Origin: Bradyrhizobium sp. SSBR45G
GTDB taxonomy: Bacteria > Pseudomonadota > Alphaproteobacteria > Rhizobiales > Xanthobacteraceae
Reading direction: 5' to 3'
Length of the DNA stretch: 64,000 nucleotides
NCBI RefSeq assembly: GCF_030159255.1
Contig: NZ_BSCT01000011.1
Coordinates: forward strand, 62,001 to 126,000
The position numbers and the translations under genes were made by a program. Numbering within the stretch: position 1 is the first letter of the stretch; the number at the start of each line of letters is the position of its first letter. The notes beneath the pieces are model-generated. The model did not search any database, was not told where the DNA came from, and saw only the letters and a list, made by a program, of their open reading frames with translations. Shown one piece after another: positions 60,240 to 64,000 of the stretch.

Positions 60240-60361
60240 GGTGGTCACCCTCTGTGATCCGCGGCGGCGACGGCATGCACAGGCTGATCGCGCGAACGCC
60301 TACCGGCGTCACGCGTCGGGAGCGGTGCCGACGGGGCGGATATGGGTGAGTGTAGCTGAAT

Positions 60362-60399
60362 TTGAGCAACGTTCAATAAATAATTTGAGCAACGCTCAA
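60362..60399. promoter_or_regulatory. Twin palindromic operator
   Basis: Two copies of a 15-bp palindrome, TTGAGCAACGTTCAA (60362-60376) and TTGAGCAACGCTCAA (60385-60399), lie 23 bp apart centre to centre. The second is a perfect TTGAGC-N3-GCTCAA dyad. The pattern is typical of TetR-family operators. It lies about 120 bp upstream of the DUF2157-like gene start. No regulator gene is adjacent. Confidence 0.7.
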
Positions 60400-60454
60400 T
60401 TTTAACCTGGACTGAGCCTAACGTTGCGCTCACGCGAGCGTCCATTCGCTCCGG

Positions 60455-60602
60455 TGTCGTCCCGGGCAGGCCGTGACGCGCTTAGCGCGGCGCGGACCCG
60501 GGACCCATACGCCGCAGCGGATGTGGCTTGGCGAGCTCCAACTGCGAGCCTGCCCCGAACGTCTCCCTGTGGTTATGGATCCCCCGCGTTCGCCGGGATG
60601 AC
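60455..60602 (+). repeat. Palindromic interspersed repeat, family A, copy 3
   Basis: This 148-bp element has GTCGTCCCGG at the left, GGGACCCATACGCCGC and GGATGTGGC in the core and GTTATGGATCC...CGCCGGGATGAC at the right. It is the closest relative of the copy at 56315-56465 and shares the core with 23301-23422. It is non-coding, between the twin operator and the DUF3297 gene. Confidence 0.87.
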
Positions 60603-60635
60603 GGCGGTGGGTGTGGTGTACCGCGCGCCGCGCCC

Positions 60636-60884
60636 TCAATCCTTGAAATACGGCTCCACCGGGCCGTGCACCTTGATGGTCAGCGGGTTGCCGTGGCGGT
60701 CCTTGGCGGTGCCGGCGGTGACGCGGATCCAGCCTTCGCTGATGCAATATTCTTCGACATTGGTCTTCTCGGCGCCCTTGAAGCGGATGCCGACGTCGCG
60801 CGACAGGATCGCCTCGTTGTAATAGGGGCTCTTCGGATCGACCGACAGGCGGTCCGGGAATGCAGGGGTATCGTTGTCGCTCAC
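60636..60884 (-). CDS. DUF3297 family protein
   Basis: The 82-residue protein begins SDNDTPAFPDRLSVDPKSP, then YYNEAILSRDVGIRFKGAEK and EYCISEGWIRVTAGTAKDRHGNPL, the conserved DUF3297 pattern. The start codon is GTG and overlaps the stop of the glutathione peroxidase gene (GTGA), so it is coupled to it. The family is widespread in proteobacteria with unknown role. As third gene of an amidase/peroxidase operon, it might share a stress-related function; that is inference. Confidence 0.9.
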   Translation of the reverse strand: MSDNDTPAFPDRLSVDPKSPYYNEAILSRDVGIRFKGAEKTNVEEYCISEGWIRVTAGTAKDRHGNPLTIKVHGPVEPYFKD

Positions 60885-61357
60885 AGCAGTGCCTCGATCT
60901 CTTTGCGCAAAGCCTCGGGCGTGGTGGTCGGCGCATGGCGCGACACCACGTTCCCATCGCGATCGACCAGGAATTTGGTGAAATTCCATTTGATCGCCGA
61001 GCCCAGCAGGCCCGTCTTCTCGCCCTTCAGGAACTTGTACAGCGGATGCGCGTCCGCGCCGTTGACGTCGATCTTCGCGAACAGCGGGAAGGTGACATCG
61101 TACTTCGTGGAGCAGAACGCGCCGATCTCCTCCGCCGTGCCGGGCTCCTGGGCGCCGAACTGGTTACAGGGAAATCCGAGCACGGCAAAGCCCCGCGACG
61201 CGAACTCGCGTTGCAGGGCCTCCAGGCCCCGGTATTGCGGCGTGAACCCGCAGGCACTGGCGGTATTGACGATCAGCAGCACCTGCCCCGCGTACCGCTT
61301 CAGCGACACCTCCTCGCCGGTCAGCGAGGTCGCGGCGAAATCGTAGATGCTGGCCAT
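60881..61357 (-). CDS. Glutathione peroxidase (Cys type)
   Basis: The 158-residue protein has the GPx fold with Cys in place of selenocysteine: NTASACGFTPQY (peroxidatic Cys36), Gln in FPCNQFGAQEPG and Trp in IKWNFTKFLVDRDG complete the catalytic tetrad region. It reduces hydroperoxides with thiols, in practice often thioredoxin. The ATG follows the amidase stop by 2 bp, with GGGAG inside the end of the amidase gene. The next gene (DUF3297) overlaps its stop. It is cytoplasmic. Confidence 0.95.
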   Translation of the reverse strand: MASIYDFAATSLTGEEVSLKRYAGQVLLIVNTASACGFTPQYRGLEALQREFASRGFAVLGFPCNQFGAQEPGTAEEIGAFCSTKYDVTFPLFAKIDVNGADAHPLYKFLKGEKTGLLGSAIKWNFTKFLVDRDGNVVSRHAPTTTPEALRKEIEALL

Positions 61358-61359
61358 GC

Positions 61360-62754
61360 TCACTCCCGAACCGGATCGATCGGCGACGGCGGCGTGCCGC
61401 CGGCCTCGATCGCCTCGCCGGCGGCGAGGCACAAATCCTCGCGAAACCGCTGGCCGACCAGCTGGACGCCGACGGGCACGCGGCCGACCATGCCGGTCGA
61501 GACCACAAGACCCGGCAGGCCGAAGAACGGGATCGCGATCTGCGTCAGTTGGGCGTGCCAGACCTGCTGGAAGGACTCCTCGTCCTTGCGGTCGAGCTGG
61601 TCGGCGAACGGCAGCATGCCGGAGACCGGCAGCAGCAGCAGCGGATGCTGCTCCATGAACAGCAGCCACTGCCGGGTCAGCGCGGCGCGGCGCGCCAGCG
61701 TCGCCGAGAGGTCGAACGGGTGCACCTTGTCGCGGACGCCGCGCAGGCAGGCGAGCGCGCCGGGATCGCCCTCCTTCTCCGCCGCCGCAAGCTGGGCCTC
61801 GTAGCCATCGCCAAGCCACAGCCGCGTCTGCAGCAGCGCGGCCTCCTGCAGCGGCGGCGTGTCGGTGATTTCTTCGACCGTCCAGCCGGCGGCTTCGAGG
61901 CGCCTGGCGGCATCGCGCAGCGCGGCGACGACCTCCGGCACCGGGTTCAGGCCATCCGGGTTGACGCACAGCGTGACGCGCTTCGGCAGCTCCGGGCCTT
62001 CGAGCGGCACCGGCATCCACCAGACGTCACGGACGTCGCGCGCCGACATCGCGGCGAGCGCGATCCTGACGTCGTTGATGGTGCGGGCGAGCGGGCCCGA
62101 GACGGCGCTGATCTGCGGGCCGATCGGGCGCTCGGGGAGACAGGTGTTGAAGGCGGGGATGCGGCCGACCGTCGGGCGCAGGCCGTGGATGCCGCAGGCA
62201 TAGGCCGGGTAGCGCACGGAGCCGGCGATATCGGTGCCGTGGCCGATATGGCCGATGCCGGCGGCGGTCGCCGCGCCAGCGCCGCCGGAGGAGCCGCCGG
62301 GCGTGATGCCGGGGTCGCGCGGGTTCCTGGTATGGCCGTGGATGAGGTTGCTGGTGAACCAGCGATACGACACCGCCGGGGTGTTGGTGCGGCCGAGCAG
62401 CACCGCGCCGGCCTTGACGAAGTTGTTCACCACCGGATTGTGCGCCGAGGCGATGGCGTCCTTCTGCAGGTTCAGCCCGTTGGTGGTGGCGAAGCCCGTC
62501 TGGTCGACATTGACCTTGATGGTGACGGGCACGCCAGCCAGCGGCCCGGGGTCCTCCCCGCGCGCCAACGCCGCGTCGATCGCGTCCGCCTGCTTGAGCA
62601 CGTCCTCGGGACGATGGTCGATCACCGCATTGATCGCGGGATTGACCGCATCGAGCCGGCCCAGCGCCGCCTTGGCGGCGTCGCGGGCGGAGACCTGTTT
62701 CGACTTGATGAGGGCAGCGAGGTCGGCAGCCGGCAGGCGCCAGAGATCGGTCAT
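61360..62754 (-). CDS. Amidase signature-family enzyme
   Basis: The 464-residue protein has the Ser-cisSer-Lys triad of amidase signature enzymes: Lys in GVPVTIKVNVDQTG, cis-Ser in TPGGSSGGAGAATAAGIG, and the nucleophile Ser in GTDIAGSVRYPAYACG. The substrate could be an aliphatic or aromatic amide; tRNA amidotransferase function is unlikely because gatB and gatC are absent. It heads a leftward operon with glutathione peroxidase and DUF3297, spaced 2 bp and overlapping. The N-terminus MTDLWRLPAADLAALI is a good start. Confidence 0.94.
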   Translation of the reverse strand: MTDLWRLPAADLAALIKSKQVSARDAAKAALGRLDAVNPAINAVIDHRPEDVLKQADAIDAALARGEDPGPLAGVPVTIKVNVDQTGFATTNGLNLQKDAIASAHNPVVNNFVKAGAVLLGRTNTPAVSYRWFTSNLIHGHTRNPRDPGITPGGSSGGAGAATAAGIGHIGHGTDIAGSVRYPAYACGIHGLRPTVGRIPAFNTCLPERPIGPQISAVSGPLARTINDVRIALAAMSARDVRDVWWMPVPLEGPELPKRVTLCVNPDGLNPVPEVVAALRDAARRLEAAGWTVEEITDTPPLQEAALLQTRLWLGDGYEAQLAAAEKEGDPGALACLRGVRDKVHPFDLSATLARRAALTRQWLLFMEQHPLLLLPVSGMLPFADQLDRKDEESFQQVWHAQLTQIAIPFFGLPGLVVSTGMVGRVPVGVQLVGQRFREDLCLAAGEAIEAGGTPPSPIDPVRE

Positions 62755-62985
62755 GGAGAGCTCCGTGGTGGCACCGCGTTCTTAGCGCGGTGGGCGGCAT
62801 CGAGAAAGCCGTGCAAAACGAGGTGCCCCATGCAGCGTCGCGTTGCAGCGCGGCATTTGCCTCAGAACCCCACGCGACGCCGATCAATACCCGTCCTGCA
62901 TCGATCGATCCGGAATCAGGCTTGGTCAAGCTTCACAATCGACTTTAAGACCTGCAGCAAGCAGATCAAAAAAGGAGGAAACCAG

Positions 62986-64000
62986 ATGATCAGATCGGGC
63001 ACCACCATGGCCGCAACACTCGTCTTCGCCGCGGTCGCGGCAACGCTGGCGCCGCGCGCGGGCCTTGCAGAGACCTACGCCTATGTCGGCAATGCCGACA
63101 GCAACGACATCAGCGTTTTTAAGTTCGATGCGGCGACCGGCGACATGACCCCGGTGCAGACCGCGGCCTTCGTCGGCGTCGAGAAGCCGGGCTCGTCGAC
63201 CCCGCTCGCGGTCAGCCCGGACAAGAAGGTTCTGATCGCCGGCGTGCGCTCGCAGCCGTTCCAGGCGGAGAGCTTCGCGATCGATGCCAAGACCGGCCAG
63301 CTCACGCATGCCGGCAACGGCCCGCTCGCCGACAGCATGGCCAACATCGCCTTCGACCGCACCGGCAAGGTGCTGTTCAGCGCCTCCTATGGCGGCAACA
63401 AGGTGGCGGTGAATCCGGTCCAGGCCAATGGCGTGGTCGGCGCGCCGGGCCAGGTCATCCCGACCGGGCTGAACGCCCATGCCTTCCTGCCCGCGCCCGA
63501 CAACCGCTTCGTGTTCGCGACCAATCTCGGCTCCGACCAGGTGCTCGGCTTCGCCTTCGATGCCGCCACGGGCACGCTGACCGCCAAGGACGCGCTGACG
63601 GTGAAGACGCCGGAGAAGTCAGGTCCGCGCCACTTCATCTTCCACCCGAACGGCAAGTTCATCTATCTCCTGCACGAGCTCAACGCCGATCTCGCGGTCT
63701 ACGCCTATGACGCCGACAAGGGCACATGGACCGAGCAGCAGCGCACCACCACCCTGCCCGCAGGATTCAGCGGCAAGCCCTGGGCGGCCGATATTCATGC
63801 CACGCCGGATGGCCAGTTCCTGTACGCCTCCGAGCGCGGCTCGCACACGATTGCGGCCTTCAAGGTCGATGCGGCCAGCGGACGCCTGACCCTGATCGGC
63901 AGCGTGCCGACCGAGACGCAGCCGCGCGGCTTCAACATCGATCCCACAGGGCGCTATCTCGCCGCCGTGGGCGAGGTGTCGAACGGCATGACGGTGTATC
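62986..64000 (+). CDS. Periplasmic lactonase-family beta-propeller protein (partial)
   Basis: The gene starts at ATG 62986 after a strong AAAGGAGGAA and runs off the right edge, giving 338 residues. It has a signal peptide (TTMAATLVFAAVAATLAPRAGLA) and repeated propeller blades of the lactonase_7 family (ETYAYVGNADSNDISVFKFD, PLAVSPDKKVLIAGVRSQPF, GPRHFIFHPNGKFIYLLHEL, ADIHATPDGQFLYASERGSH, RGFNIDPTGRYLAAVGEVSN). Members include 6-phosphogluconolactonase, but the export signal suggests a different, periplasmic lactone or carboxylate substrate. The C-terminus is missing. Confidence 0.93.
   Translation, partial: MIRSGTTMAATLVFAAVAATLAPRAGLAETYAYVGNADSNDISVFKFDAATGDMTPVQTAAFVGVEKPGSSTPLAVSPDKKVLIAGVRSQPFQAESFAIDAKTGQLTHAGNGPLADSMANIAFDRTGKVLFSASYGGNKVAVNPVQANGVVGAPGQVIPTGLNAHAFLPAPDNRFVFATNLGSDQVLGFAFDAATGTLTAKDALTVKTPEKSGPRHFIFHPNGKFIYLLHELNADLAVYAYDADKGTWTEQQRTTTLPAGFSGKPWAADIHATPDGQFLYASERGSHTIAAFKVDAASGRLTLIGSVPTETQPRGFNIDPTGRYLAAVGEVSNGMTVY

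Overview
The window is about 64 kb of GC-rich DNA with tightly packed genes. Its content fits an alphaproteobacterium of the Bradyrhizobium/Rhodopseudomonas group: a bacterioferritin/Bfd pair with a candidate Irr box, an HWE-family histidine kinase, an intracellular PHA depolymerase with a cysteine nucleophile, many orphan periplasmic binding proteins, many AraC regulators and several families of palindromic intergenic repeats. The genus is an inference from gene families, not a database match. I saw no tRNA, rRNA, CRISPR array, prophage, intact IS element or plasmid origin; it reads as ordinary chromosome with repeat-rich gaps.

Layout. 0-3.5 kb: tail of a heavy-metal RND pump with DUF3240, bacterioferritin and Bfd, and two paralogous small secreted proteins. 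3.5-11.6 kb: cell-envelope genes (lytic transglycosylase, L,D-transpeptidase, UPF0114 protein), the ribosome-associated ABC-F protein EttA and a D-2-hydroxyacid dehydrogenase. 11.6-15.6 kb: two sulfurtransferases, a CoxE-like VWA protein and a divergent MoxR ATPase. 15.6-23.3 kb: HWE kinase/receiver pair, HerA-like ATPase, Tat-exported phospholipase C and a hybrid histidine kinase. 23.3-24.9 kb: repeat cluster, then a DUF2975/XRE pair. 24.9-33.5 kb: LptD, P450, LuxR regulator, orphan ABC binding protein, GMC oxidoreductase and GNAT. 33.7-44.6 kb: mostly small metabolism with AraC regulators, two cupins, GST, PHA depolymerase, flavin monooxygenase and a ModA-like binding protein. 44.6-52.4 kb: two paralogous amino-acid-type binding proteins flanking a Cys-rich repeat protein and an RND efflux pair. 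52.5-56.1 kb: MFS transporter with divergent AraC regulator, and malonyl-CoA decarboxylase. 56.1-59.2 kb: repeats, an SRPBCC protein, a translationally coupled unknown pair and a decayed gene. 59.2-64 kb: membrane protein with twin operators, an amidase/glutathione peroxidase/DUF3297 operon and a truncated periplasmic lactonase.

Most striking non-coding signal: two copies of a roughly 340-base intergenic element (23.5 and 56.6 kb). Their outer 16-18 bp and inner 8-9 bp stems differ in sequence but keep pairing through compensatory changes, alongside long invariant blocks. This suggests a selected structure, either RNA or a mobile palindromic element. A second family, about 120-150 bp with terminal inverted repeats, occurs three times, twice close to the first family.

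Starts were chosen by Shine-Dalgarno sequences, coupling overlaps and family N-termini. Several differ from the longest open frame, notably the GTG start of the P450, the GTG start of DUF3297 and the TTG start of LptD.
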